Below are positions 52,472 through 60,549 of a stretch of 64,000 bases of DNA, piece after piece. Each line of letters begins with the position of its first letter. The first letter of the stretch is position 1. Source of the DNA: CAYRQP01 sp964426545 (GTDB lineage: Bacteria > Fermentibacterota > Fermentibacteria > Fermentibacterales > JCC-6). The notes beneath the pieces were generated by a model. That model searched no databases, was not told where the DNA came from, and was given only the letters and a program-made list of their open reading frames with translations. Position numbers and translations under genes: made by a program. The stretch spans positions 1 through 64,000 of the forward strand of contig CAYRQP010000006.1 of NCBI GenBank assembly GCA_964426545.1, read 5' to 3'.

Positions 52472-53223
52472 GGTGAACCACCTCCAAGTCTCTCCTGAAT
52501 CGTGATTCCGGTACGGCTGACTCCGTTCATGCGCAGTACATCGAGCGCCGTTATCATACCGCTGTAATCACAGTCGGGATAGAATTTGAGGATAACTACA
52601 AGTTCACTCTCGACTACAGCTGAGGCAATCTCGCCCTGCCTTACATCAGACAGAACAAGGGTATCTCCAAATGCAACATCCTGCTTGAAAACAGCATTCT
52701 GCTCTATCGGAATATTACCCCCTATCAGACCCCTGATTAACCCAGGGCGTACTGTGGGTACGAGGTTCTCAGCACTGATGGCTGATTCGAGTGAACTGAA
52801 ATGACCGGAAGGAAGCCCTTTCGCAACTTCGAGGTTGTTCAGAAGCCTGCTCTCCCATGCAGAAGTCGACTCCACCCTTTCAGCTGCAAGTGTTCTGATC
52901 CCACTGTGAAGAGTTGTGTCCTGAAGACTCACGTCTTCTCCGGCACGAGCTCTCTGAAGCGGGCCTTCCGGGGGCGCTTGATCTATCAGCGCCACAAATT
53001 CGTCGGCTCCCCATTGTTTGATGGTCATTACCAACCGATTGGTTTCGTCAATTATAACTTCTTCTGTCTGCTCATCAGGTTTTCTCGGAAGTTTGTAGGA
53101 TATTCCCTTCTGAACTTCAAAAGTTGTCGAAACCATGAAGAAGATAAGAAGCAGGAACGCAATATCGGACATAGAAGCATCGGGAATCTCCCCGGTTGCT
53201 CTAGGTTTTTTTCGAAAACGCAT
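52468..53223 (-). CDS. exbD: ExbD/TolR-type protein with long periplasmic insert
   Basis: A 251-residue ExbD paralogue. The N-terminal helix holds the conserved Asp (DASMSDIAFLLLIFFMVSTT). The periplasmic part has a ~100-residue insert (GPLQRARAGEDVSLQDTTLH through PTVRPGLIRGLIGGNIPIEQ) before the usual C-terminal core (ESELVVILKFYPDCDYSGMI, TALDVLRMNGVSRTG). Ordinary ExbD is ~140-150 residues, so the insert is notable and may contact the cell wall or the TonB linker. AAGGAG precedes the ATG. It follows ExbB by 9 bp. Confidence 0.85.
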   Translation of the reverse strand: MRFRKKPRATGEIPDASMSDIAFLLLIFFMVSTTFEVQKGISYKLPRKPDEQTEEVIIDETNRLVMTIKQWGADEFVALIDQAPPEGPLQRARAGEDVSLQDTTLHSGIRTLAAERVESTSAWESRLLNNLEVAKGLPSGHFSSLESAISAENLVPTVRPGLIRGLIGGNIPIEQNAVFKQDVAFGDTLVLSDVRQGEIASAVVESELVVILKFYPDCDYSGMITALDVLRMNGVSRTGITIQERLGGGSP

Positions 53224-53232
53224 TCGTGCTCC

Positions 53233-54105
53233 TTAAAGCTGCTTCAAATGTTCCAAATCAGTCAGCGTATCAACGAGGAAGATATTAGCCTCTTCCATTT
53301 CCAATACGAACTTACCGATTCTGGATATAAAGTAGTTGTGGAAAACCTGAATCGGAATTGCTATTGTCAGACCTGTTGCAGTGGTTATCAGGGCTTCCTG
53401 AATACCACCGGCAACGAGATTGGCATCGACGTTTTTAGCGGCGGCGATCTCACCGAAAGCCCGAATCATACCGGAAACCGTTCCAAGGAATCCAAGCATG
53501 GGAGCAATACTCGATACCGAAGCGAGTACGACTATTCCTTTTTCAAGGAACGCCATTTCTATCCCGCCCGCACCTTCAATAGCCTTTTCTACAGATTCGA
53601 GACCCTTGTCGTGTCGAAGAATTCCGGCTCTCATTATAGACGGTACAGGCCCCTGATGCTGGGTGCAGAATTTCTCTGCTCCTGCAAAATCACCTTTCTT
53701 CAAAAAACTGCCAAGTTTATCGAGGAACGGTTCGAGGTCTATCTTTATCTTGCTGTAGGTAATGAACCTTTCGACCGCTACCGCTATACCTATGAGAAGG
53801 GACAGCAAAAGCGGATACATGAAGTTTCCACCAGCAAGGAACAGGTCTTTCAAATCCATGCTATGGCTTTCAGCCCGTTCGACTTCCTCTCCGGCAGGAA
53901 AGGATGTTTCAGCAGGAACCGCTGTCTCGGTTTCCGGTTCTTCAGCCACCGGCTCCTCGACAGGTGCTTCGACTGCTTCCGCATCAGCTTCACCCTGAAT
54001 TTCAGCAGCAATTTCTTCATCTGCTGTTTCGTGTCTTTCCGGTTCCTCGGGCTGTGCCCACACAAGGGCAGTCAGAACAAGGAACAGTAGTAGGAACTTT
54101 CGCAT
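53233..54105 (-). CDS. exbB: ExbB/TolQ-type proton channel with signal peptide and acidic N-terminal extension
   Basis: A 290-residue MotA/TolQ/ExbB family protein. It has a signal peptide (FLLLFLVLTALVWAQ) and then a ~65-residue Glu/Ala-rich periplasmic stretch (EEPVAEEPETETAVPAE). Three transmembrane helices of the ExbB core follow (FMYPLLLSLLIGIAVAVERF, GIVVLASVSSIAPMLGFLGT with TVSGMI, and ATGLTIAIPIQVFHNYFI). It forms the proton channel of the motor. GGAGCG precedes the ATG. 61 bp after the TonB-dependent receptor and probably in the same transcript. The acidic extension parallels the acidic linker of its TonB. Confidence 0.88.
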   Translation of the reverse strand: MRKFLLLFLVLTALVWAQPEEPERHETADEEIAAEIQGEADAEAVEAPVEEPVAEEPETETAVPAETSFPAGEEVERAESHSMDLKDLFLAGGNFMYPLLLSLLIGIAVAVERFITYSKIKIDLEPFLDKLGSFLKKGDFAGAEKFCTQHQGPVPSIMRAGILRHDKGLESVEKAIEGAGGIEMAFLEKGIVVLASVSSIAPMLGFLGTVSGMIRAFGEIAAAKNVDANLVAGGIQEALITTATGLTIAIPIQVFHNYFISRIGKFVLEMEEANIFLVDTLTDLEHLKQL

Positions 54106-54166
54106 TTAGTAACGCTCCTTATTTTCCTGATACAGAATGGAAAACTGCATTTTCCGCAGTATCAGA

Positions 54167-56911
54167 TTACCATTCAAAATCAATACCAAACCTTATCATT
54201 CTCGGTCTGCTGTAAACATAGGGATTGTGCAGTGAACCTTCGGGGTCGTGGTCCGGTTCTCCATCACCATCCTGGTCTGCATCGTACCAGGCAATATCAG
54301 CTATATAGTTGATGTTGCGCCTGTCGAAGAGATTGTTTATCTGACACCAGACATTGATGTCAGTGTCACCAAACCAGAATTTCTTATTGACTTTGAGCGT
54401 AGTGGTCATAGTCCAGGGTTTTCTGCTGCCGTTTATCGACGGAGCAGCTGTTCCCTGGTTGGCTTCACTATACGGGAAACCGCTTCCGTAGTTCCAGGAT
54501 ACATGTGTTCCGAAGCCTTCGAGAATGCGGATGCCACCAAGTGTCGGACCTTCGCCCTGCGGATAACGGAAGTCGAGGTCGACATTTACCGTATGCCGCT
54601 GATCCCAGTCGAGATAGGATTCCTGTTTAGGAATAATCCATCCTGCCCAGTTGTATGAGTAGTTCTGATAAGCACTCGAACTTTTACCCATTGCAACCGA
54701 ATAGGAGTAATTTCCACTTGCGGACCAATAGTTGCTCGGTCGTTTCATAAGACTCACTTCAACACCGCGAACATTACCATAGTCACCGTTTATGAAAAGG
54801 TCGTAGGCATCGACAGCAGAATAGAAGTTCTTCTGCATATCTACGAGTCCCGTAATGTCTTTGTAGTAACCGGTAACATCAACCATTGTCACATCATCGA
54901 ATTGATGTTTGACACCTACTTCATAGGAGATGGTCTCTTCCGGTGCGAGGTCAGGGTTACCCACTATGGGGAAAGCTCCTGAAAGGTCGAACTCTGCACC
55001 GTCGAAGAGTCTGCTGAATTCCGGCATCTGGAAGTAGTGTCCGTAAGTGAAGTGAAATACATCACGCTCTGTAATCGGATGTGAAAATCCGATTCTCGGG
55101 CTAAGATGATATTTAACCGGTACACTTATCGGATTTATGATATGGTCAGGGTCGCCTGGAGAAGTTCCGGGGTTTATCGGGTTCGTGGGATCTGCAGGAT
55201 ATTCATCGAAATTGGGGTCGAAGTAGTCGAAACGGAGTCCCGCATTCACTATCATGCCTCTGTATTCCATCTTATCCTGGATGTATGCACCTATCGCATG
55301 CGGATAGGCTGAATACTGACCCATATAGATATTTCCGCCTGATGCCGTATCGACACTGTAGTTGAAAATATCATAGTACTTGCCTTCTATACCGGCTTTG
55401 AACTGATTCTCCTGGTTGACCTGACTGGTGATGTCAGTCCTGAATGTCGTGGTTGTGCTTTTCGAATCATACCATGCATAACGGCTGGCACCTGCGCGAT
55501 AGAATCCGTCGGTATCGCGGGTTCTCGAAGGTGTATAGGTTAGCCATTCAGCCATGGTCCAGTCTTCACCCATCCATTCCGTATCAAAATTAAGATGTTC
55601 GTTGTTTGGATGCGTGGCATCGGGGTCATTCATAATCTTGTATTCGAAGTGTGCTTGATACTGATTGAATTTGACTTCGATGAAGGTGGCATCGCTAAAC
55701 GTCTGTGTAAGACTGATGCCTACGCTGTAGTTATGCCAGAATCTCGTGGGAAGACCATAGAGTATGTTTCTTCCGTCCGCGAGAGTATCGCCATAAGTGA
55801 GAGATTCCGGATCTTCATCGATATACGGTGTTTCAAACCTGCTCCAGTCCCAAAGACCATAACCGGAAATCCTGTCCATGTAGTATCCGGTAAAGTTCAG
55901 TTTAGTCATGGGGTTGGGTCTGACCGTCAGTTTGGCATTAGCCGTGTAGGAAGTAGTCCAGTCGTTGAAGCCATAGCCGTATCTGCCTTCTTCACCCCCG
56001 CCAATCTCACGGTATTCGCCGGAAAGGAATATTCTCGATTCCCCGGGAACATTGAGACCAATAGCTGGAAGAAGTATCTCAGTCAGCGGTTCAGGACCGC
56101 CTACTGCGATTTCCGCATTGATACGTGATTCACTCCAGGGGGTGGTTCTTCCCCAGCCCCAGTCATCTACGAATCCCAGTGCCTGCCAGTCATTGCCGTT
56201 CGCACTGACGGAACCTGTGTACTCGGATCCGCCTTCTCGGGTGACAATGTTGACAACACCGGACTGTGCATTCCCGTATTCAGCACCAAAACCACCACTT
56301 ATAATAGAAGTTTCAGCTACTGCTGACATGGGAATGTCGCTGTTGAAACTGTTGCTTGTCGGGTCAACCTGTGACACACCGTCCACAACATAAGCGACTT
56401 CGCCGTCTCGACCGCCACGCATGTGAAGTCCACCACTATCGATGGCTCCTGCCTGGCGGCTCACAATATCTGCAATTCCGGCTACAGGCATCGTAGCTAT
56501 TTCGTCACGACCTACGACATGAACTGAAGATGTCACATCTCTCAGAATCATACCGCGCTGGTCTGTGACCTGAATCACAGTTGTACCTACGGCTTCAGGG
56601 TCCAGCGTAAAGTCCATTCGGGTTGTCTGGTCAGTAATGACCGACACCCCTTCTGCCGTTTTCTCTGACATACCAACCATTCTAGCCTGGACATTATAAG
56701 TGTCCGGCGACAGGTTGATAATAAAGTACTCTCCGTTACTGTCTGTCATTGCACCGTAGGAAGTTCCAACTACCATGACGGTAGCTCCTACAAGGGGGTT
56801 CCCGGACCCATCAGTGACGCGTCCTGCAATTTTCCCCGTAGTACCTGCGGTAGCAGACAAAGCTACGAAAAGCACAAGCGCGAGAGAAATTACTGTTGCT
56901 CTTTTAAGCAC
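54167..56911 (-). CDS. TonB-dependent outer-membrane receptor with carboxypeptidase-regulatory-like N-domain
   Basis: A 914-residue receptor (920 if the ATG at 56929 is used). The signal peptide is VISLALVLFVALSATAG. A CarboxypepD_reg-like domain follows (KIAGRVTDGSGNPLVGATVM, EYFIINLSPDTYNVQARMVG). The plug domain is RDVTSSVHVVGRDEIATMPV, DIVSRQAGAIDSGGLHMRGG and GFGAEYGNAQSGVVNIVTRE. A ~650-residue barrel ends in RPRMIRFGIDFEW with a terminal aromatic. Such Oar/SusC-like receptors import nutrients or metals; the substrate is unknown. I prefer GTG at 56911, since AGGAG lies 8 nt upstream; the ATG has no site. First large gene of the envelope block. Confidence 0.88.
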   Translation of the reverse strand: MLKRATVISLALVLFVALSATAGTTGKIAGRVTDGSGNPLVGATVMVVGTSYGAMTDSNGEYFIINLSPDTYNVQARMVGMSEKTAEGVSVITDQTTRMDFTLDPEAVGTTVIQVTDQRGMILRDVTSSVHVVGRDEIATMPVAGIADIVSRQAGAIDSGGLHMRGGRDGEVAYVVDGVSQVDPTSNSFNSDIPMSAVAETSIISGGFGAEYGNAQSGVVNIVTREGGSEYTGSVSANGNDWQALGFVDDWGWGRTTPWSESRINAEIAVGGPEPLTEILLPAIGLNVPGESRIFLSGEYREIGGGEEGRYGYGFNDWTTSYTANAKLTVRPNPMTKLNFTGYYMDRISGYGLWDWSRFETPYIDEDPESLTYGDTLADGRNILYGLPTRFWHNYSVGISLTQTFSDATFIEVKFNQYQAHFEYKIMNDPDATHPNNEHLNFDTEWMGEDWTMAEWLTYTPSRTRDTDGFYRAGASRYAWYDSKSTTTTFRTDITSQVNQENQFKAGIEGKYYDIFNYSVDTASGGNIYMGQYSAYPHAIGAYIQDKMEYRGMIVNAGLRFDYFDPNFDEYPADPTNPINPGTSPGDPDHIINPISVPVKYHLSPRIGFSHPITERDVFHFTYGHYFQMPEFSRLFDGAEFDLSGAFPIVGNPDLAPEETISYEVGVKHQFDDVTMVDVTGYYKDITGLVDMQKNFYSAVDAYDLFINGDYGNVRGVEVSLMKRPSNYWSASGNYSYSVAMGKSSSAYQNYSYNWAGWIIPKQESYLDWDQRHTVNVDLDFRYPQGEGPTLGGIRILEGFGTHVSWNYGSGFPYSEANQGTAAPSINGSRKPWTMTTTLKVNKKFWFGDTDINVWCQINNLFDRRNINYIADIAWYDADQDGDGEPDHDPEGSLHNPYVYSRPRMIRFGIDFEW

Positions 56912-56975
56912 CTTTGCAGCTCCTTTCATTTATACTGCGAACATTGCCGCAGTAAACCAATTTCTTGATTCTCAT
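56904..56975 (-). CDS. possible short leader ORF coupled to the receptor gene
   Basis: A 23-codon frame (begins MRIKKLVYC, ends ERSCKGA) overlaps the GTG start of the receptor by 8 nt. Its ATG overlaps the TGA of a still shorter frame (MDFG) that sits right after the strongest Shine-Dalgarno in the block (AAAAGGAGGTGT, complement near 56987-56998). The nested arrangement suggests translational coupling or a leader peptide, but none of these peptides is recognisable and it may be chance. Confidence 0.3.
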   Translation of the reverse strand: MRIKKLVYCGNVRSINERSCKGA

Positions 56976-57100
56976 CCGAAGTCCATACACCTCCTTTTAC
57001 TTCGGGGAATCGTTACAACTTTAGTTAAAAGACCTTCAGAACATTCACGAACTAGTTTGGAGATATACCTCTCCACAATTTTATACTTATACATATAATA

Positions 57101-57129
57101 AGAATAAGGATTAGAAACCGAATAGTCAA
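57101..57129 (-). promoter_or_regulatory. candidate promoter of the TonB-receptor block
   Basis: On the minus strand TTGACT (complement of 57124-57129), a 17-bp spacer, then TATTCT (complement of 57101-57106). The -10 box is a weak match. It would give a leader of ~180 nt before the receptor start; that leader (56930-57100) holds no riboswitch motif I recognise. Confidence 0.35.
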
Positions 57130-57164
57130 GGATAAACTCAGCCATATATCTATTTTTTAACACC

Positions 57165-57815
57165 CTATCCGCCAATTCCCATTGTTGGAAGCCAGTCTTT
57201 CAGAAGGAATGTCACCTGTCCTATCAAAAGGCTGATTCTTGCCATCACGGTGAAGCCGAAGCTCGCACCGAAAGCGACCATCAGTATGGTGATACCGATA
57301 TTTGCAGTTTTCCCCACAATACCTTTATGCTCCTTCGAAAAGAAAAAGTACACGAGACCGGAAACAACTCCGACAACAAGCACGATATTACTGATTATCT
57401 CCAAAGCCCCGCCTGTGGAAAGTGAAGTGATGGTATCCTCCACCTGTGCAAGGGCGTTTGTCTGGAAATAACTTACCATATTCAGTCCTGCTCCTGCTCC
57501 TACGATCATTGCCAGCGAGAGCCTGGAAAGCCCGGCTGTCTTTGGAATTATCCGTGCAAGCATGAAAAGTGCAAAAATTCCGGGAATAACCCAGATCCAG
57601 TCGAATTCCCCGCCACTCACACCCTCAGGAAACATCTTGTACCACCAGTTGGGTATCAGCACATTTTCGATGTTATAGATTACCCAGTATCCTGCACTCA
57701 TACCTATGAAAAGATGTTCGGCGAACTTGTAAAACGGATTGTCTTTATAAAGGAAACTGTAGATACAAAGCGTAAGAAGTGCACCAAGCCAGATGCCTAT
57801 TATTTCCCAGTTCAT
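57165..57815 (-). CDS. polytopic membrane protein of the MutL/DUF6754 cluster (216 aa)
   Basis: A 216-residue protein with about six transmembrane helices. The N-terminal part reads WEIIGIWLGALLTLCIYSFL and then NPFYKFAEHLFIGMSAGYWV; the last is a charged-aromatic pattern that I recall from many uncharacterised membrane proteins of other phyla. Helices follow at VIPGIFALFMLARIIP, LSLAMIVGAGAGLNMVSYF, IISNIVLVVGVVSGLVYFFF and ITILMVAFGASFGFTVMA. GGAGGTGCGGT precedes the ATG, which overlaps the 280-residue gene's stop (ATGA). Last gene of the cluster. Function unknown. Confidence 0.75.
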   Translation of the reverse strand: MNWEIIGIWLGALLTLCIYSFLYKDNPFYKFAEHLFIGMSAGYWVIYNIENVLIPNWWYKMFPEGVSGGEFDWIWVIPGIFALFMLARIIPKTAGLSRLSLAMIVGAGAGLNMVSYFQTNALAQVEDTITSLSTGGALEIISNIVLVVGVVSGLVYFFFSKEHKGIVGKTANIGITILMVAFGASFGFTVMARISLLIGQVTFLLKDWLPTMGIGG

Positions 57816-58654
57816 ACCGCACCTCCTCCGCTTCTCCTTCGGGATGCAAAGTATGAGATGTTACCCACTACAATCAGCAGCATTATTACAAGATGAGCAA
57901 TCGACTGCGGGGCCATTCCTTCTATCCCCTTGCCGGGTGAATCAGTAAGAGTTTCATAATCGGCAGCACCTTTAAGCCCGCCGAGAAGACCGATCATCTG
58001 CCCGCTTCTCAGATACGGGAAGAACTGTGGGGCACTCACTGCCGTACAGCCTCCGCCGATTGGAACATTAAATCTGTCTCCCGCCATCATCACCCAGGCG
58101 GGGATTCCCGGGTCACCGGCAGAAAGGGACAGAACGAGGTCGAAATCACTTATGTCTTTAATCTCTGATAACATTGGAATAGCATCCCAGTTCATTCCGT
58201 CCTTATCCTCGGGGAAAACAGCTTTAAATCCTGATCCCAGTCGGACTATCAGTACTCCGCCACCGGTCTTATAACCGAGATTTACCCAGTCCGTATATTG
58301 TTCTTTCCCCTGCTCAGCCGATTGTTCGGACAGTACTTCCTGTCCGAGACTTGCACCCTGGGGCCATAGAGCCATCGCCACGATGTTTATATCTTTTTCG
58401 AACAACTGCCTTGTCAGGGCAACTGCCATCGGCTGAAGTTCCGGCATTGTAGATGGGTCATAGTCGAAGCTCAGCAGTACATTCGCCCCTGCAGGCAGCG
58501 CATCGACATAGTTATATAGTTCTCGGCTTGGTTCCGCTCCAACGGGATTTGGAAAGATAATGTTCAGCGAAACGGGAATGATGACCGAAAGTGCAATAAG
58601 GACAAAAATTATTCTTCTGTCCATGTTTCCGATTTTTTCAATAAATCCGGCCAT
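57812..58654 (-). CDS. bitopic membrane protein with extracytoplasmic domain (280 aa)
   Basis: A 280-residue protein with an N-terminal helix (IIFVLIALSVIIPVSLNII), a ~200-residue soluble domain and a C-terminal helix (IAHLVIMLLIVVGNISYF), ending in a basic tail (ASRRRSGGG). The soluble part (DALPAGANVLLSFDYDPSTM, MALWPQGASLGQEVLSEQS, DFDLVLSLSAGDPGIPAWVM) looks like an alpha/beta domain with Rossmann-like strands, facing the periplasm if the topology is N-in. No family known to me. Overlaps its neighbours by 1 and 4 nt, so all are translationally coupled. Confidence 0.75.
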   Translation of the reverse strand: MAGFIEKIGNMDRRIIFVLIALSVIIPVSLNIIFPNPVGAEPSRELYNYVDALPAGANVLLSFDYDPSTMPELQPMAVALTRQLFEKDINIVAMALWPQGASLGQEVLSEQSAEQGKEQYTDWVNLGYKTGGGVLIVRLGSGFKAVFPEDKDGMNWDAIPMLSEIKDISDFDLVLSLSAGDPGIPAWVMMAGDRFNVPIGGGCTAVSAPQFFPYLRSGQMIGLLGGLKGAADYETLTDSPGKGIEGMAPQSIAHLVIMLLIVVGNISYFASRRRSGGGAV

Positions 58655-59277
58655 TAGTCAGTACCCCCCAAATAACTTCGCTCTATACCGAAGATTATTC
58701 TGAGAGAAGTGGCTACAACACCCATTGCCGCCCCGATCATAACCGCCCGCTGTCCAGCTGTATTTGGAATACTCATCAGCCAGATTTTGATGATGGGGAT
58801 TTTATCCCATATCATCGCACCTATGGGAACCTGCCCGAGCATGACGATGAACGCTGAAAGAAGGAGAAGGGTTGCCCTCCAGTTAGATGCCCTGAATGCC
58901 CTGAATGCAGCTGATGCAACAAAGAAAGCAAGAAGGCTGAACATTGTTGCTCCCATCGGAACGACCATATTCATAAACATATAATCGAACGGTTTGCCTT
59001 CCGTAACACCATAAACAAGTCCTGTACCAACCATTACGACAAAACCGATTATCGTTACCGGACTGTATTTCCAATTATTCAGGCGAAGCTTGATCTTACG
59101 GAAGTGTACATGCAGAAGGTTGAGCGCACCGAGGAAAATGGCAGCAGACGCAACGATGAAGAACCATTCCTGAAGGTCGGCTCCAAGCCTGTCGAACGGT
59201 GCATGTGGAATGAAAAAGTTCAGGATCATTATTATGCCGGCAGTGAATGTTATTACAAGCGGTATTACCAATCTCAT
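58654..59277 (-). CDS. polytopic membrane protein of the MutL/DUF6754 cluster (207 aa)
   Basis: A 207-residue protein with about six helices (LVIPLVITFTAGIIMILNFF, WFFIVASAAIFLGALNLLHV, VTIIGFVVMVGTGLVYGV, MGATMFSLLAFFVASAAFRA, ATLLLLSAFIVMLGQVPIGA and a last one near AVMIGAAMGVVATSLRIIFG). A basic loop, HFRKIKLRLNNWKYSP, lies between helices 2 and 3. A GGGGGCAGGT site precedes the ATG, 9 bp after the DUF6754 stop. Its stop overlaps the next ATG (TAATG). No known family. Confidence 0.75.
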   Translation of the reverse strand: MRLVIPLVITFTAGIIMILNFFIPHAPFDRLGADLQEWFFIVASAAIFLGALNLLHVHFRKIKLRLNNWKYSPVTIIGFVVMVGTGLVYGVTEGKPFDYMFMNMVVPMGATMFSLLAFFVASAAFRAFRASNWRATLLLLSAFIVMLGQVPIGAMIWDKIPIIKIWLMSIPNTAGQRAVMIGAAMGVVATSLRIIFGIERSYLGGTD

Positions 59278-59286
59278 ACCTGCCCC

Positions 59287-60507
59287 CTAATTCACCTGAA
59301 GGACTTTGCGGATAAATTCCGCAACATCATTCAGAGGTTGAAAATACGTCCCTAATGTGGCAGCGATGACTCCGACAATGATAATGACCAGGAAAATGAG
59401 TTTTGCCATGTCCTGTCCTTTGAGACTGCCGAGGAGTTTGGGCTCTCGTGACAGATAAGCACTCGCGGCGAACAGTTCTTCACCAATAAGTGTATAGTCG
59501 CAGGCGGCAATAAAGAAAGGTATCTGACTCGGCATGGCAGTTCCAGCTATCTGAATGGCTCCCACGCTTCTGCCTGTCTCGGCAAGAATCAGGCTCTCAG
59601 CATAGAATGTCCCCAGCAGGAATATTGCAGCAGGTTTCTCCCGTACCATGATTCCGTCGACACCGGCTGCATATCCGAACTGGTCATCCGTCAGATACTG
59701 AATGTTCTCCTTATTGAAGGCATCGGGTCTGCCCTGCTGAATATATGATTCCTTGACAACTTCCTGAGCCACACTCATCACGACACTCTTGCAGGTAGGA
59801 ACCATAAGGGAAGAACCGTATTCTGCAGTTTTTGCAGCGACTCTGCCCAGTATGACCATACTAGCGATAGTCTGGATGTCATCCATGTCCATGATACCCG
59901 GGATATACAGAACAGCTTTTCCCATCTCTGTAGCTCGCCCCACCGCCTCATCGACAGCGGAAAGTCCGGCTATCTCACGAATGTAAAGGTTTTTACCCTT
60001 TTTTGCACTTTCTATGAACCAGATGATAATCACAGAGAGAATCACAAGGAGAATGAGCATGTAGATTCTTCCTGAGTGAATCCACTGAGCCTGTGAAGAT
60101 GCTTCGACCTTTTGGCTCATCAGCATCGGATTTCCCGGTGTTTGCGGGAGAATCCAATAACTGTAAACAATCCCGTCTTCAGTGGTATCATCCATATACT
60201 TTGTGGATATGCCGGAAAGAGTGTCGAGAGCGGTGCTTTCTCCGGTTTCCGTGTTTTCCCGAAACACAACAAGTGCTTCAGGAATCACTTCACTATAATT
60301 GACAACCCACTCCAGTTTTACGCACCCGCCGGCATCGTTCTCCTTATCGAACGCAGTCAATTCCGTGATGCACCGGAGATCCACATCCTGATTAAACTGT
60401 TCGCACGGTTCGATTTCCTGCAATGACTCTTCGATTGCCTGGGCCGTCACAGCGTTCGGTATCGGCAGGGCAAACAGCATCAAAAATATGTGTAGTATTT
60501 TTATCAT
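59287..60507 (-). CDS. DUF6754 membrane protein
   Basis: A 406-residue protein. The N-terminus is a signal peptide (FLMLFALPIPNAVTAQA), followed by a ~100-residue extracytoplasmic FnIII-like domain (CVKLEWVVNYSEVIPEALVV, IVYSYWILPQT). A transmembrane helix (IYMLILLVILSVIIIWFI) leads to a cytosolic domain of ~200 residues: AVDEAVGRATEMGKAVLYIP, IASMVILGRVAAKTAEYG, QYLTDDQFGYAAGVDGIMVR, GAIQIAGTAMPSQIPFFIAA and EELFAASAYLSREPKLLGSL. A C-terminal helix ends the protein. The cytosolic segment matches my memory of DUF6754. I use the ATG at 60507 (GAGGG, 7 nt); an earlier ATG is not supported by a site. A palindrome separates it from the upstream gene. Confidence 0.8.
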   Translation of the reverse strand: MIKILHIFLMLFALPIPNAVTAQAIEESLQEIEPCEQFNQDVDLRCITELTAFDKENDAGGCVKLEWVVNYSEVIPEALVVFRENTETGESTALDTLSGISTKYMDDTTEDGIVYSYWILPQTPGNPMLMSQKVEASSQAQWIHSGRIYMLILLVILSVIIIWFIESAKKGKNLYIREIAGLSAVDEAVGRATEMGKAVLYIPGIMDMDDIQTIASMVILGRVAAKTAEYGSSLMVPTCKSVVMSVAQEVVKESYIQQGRPDAFNKENIQYLTDDQFGYAAGVDGIMVREKPAAIFLLGTFYAESLILAETGRSVGAIQIAGTAMPSQIPFFIAACDYTLIGEELFAASAYLSREPKLLGSLKGQDMAKLIFLVIIIVGVIAATLGTYFQPLNDVAEFIRKVLQVN

Positions 60508-60526
60508 CTTATTCCCTCTACTAAAA

Positions 60527-60549
60527 AAATTAGTGACAGTCACTAATTT
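60527..60549. repeat. AAATTAGTGAC palindrome inside the MutL cluster
   Basis: Perfect 11-bp arms (60527-60537 and 60539-60549) around one base. The right arm overlaps the TAA stop of the 374-residue gene (60548-60550). It has the TTAGTGACA core, related to the TTAGGGACA elements elsewhere. It is the largest interruption in an otherwise overlapping operon and may cause partial termination or mRNA processing. Confidence 0.7.

Noticed and set aside
56930..57164. Cobalamin or other riboswitch ahead of the TonB receptor
   Set aside because: I searched by eye for a B12 box, THI box or other conserved core and saw none.
56972..57175. A 67-residue minus-strand frame between the receptor and the 216-aa gene
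   Set aside because: Composition is AT-driven, no homology is recognised, the promoter-like and Shine-Dalgarno elements fall inside it, and it overlaps the stop region of the upstream gene.
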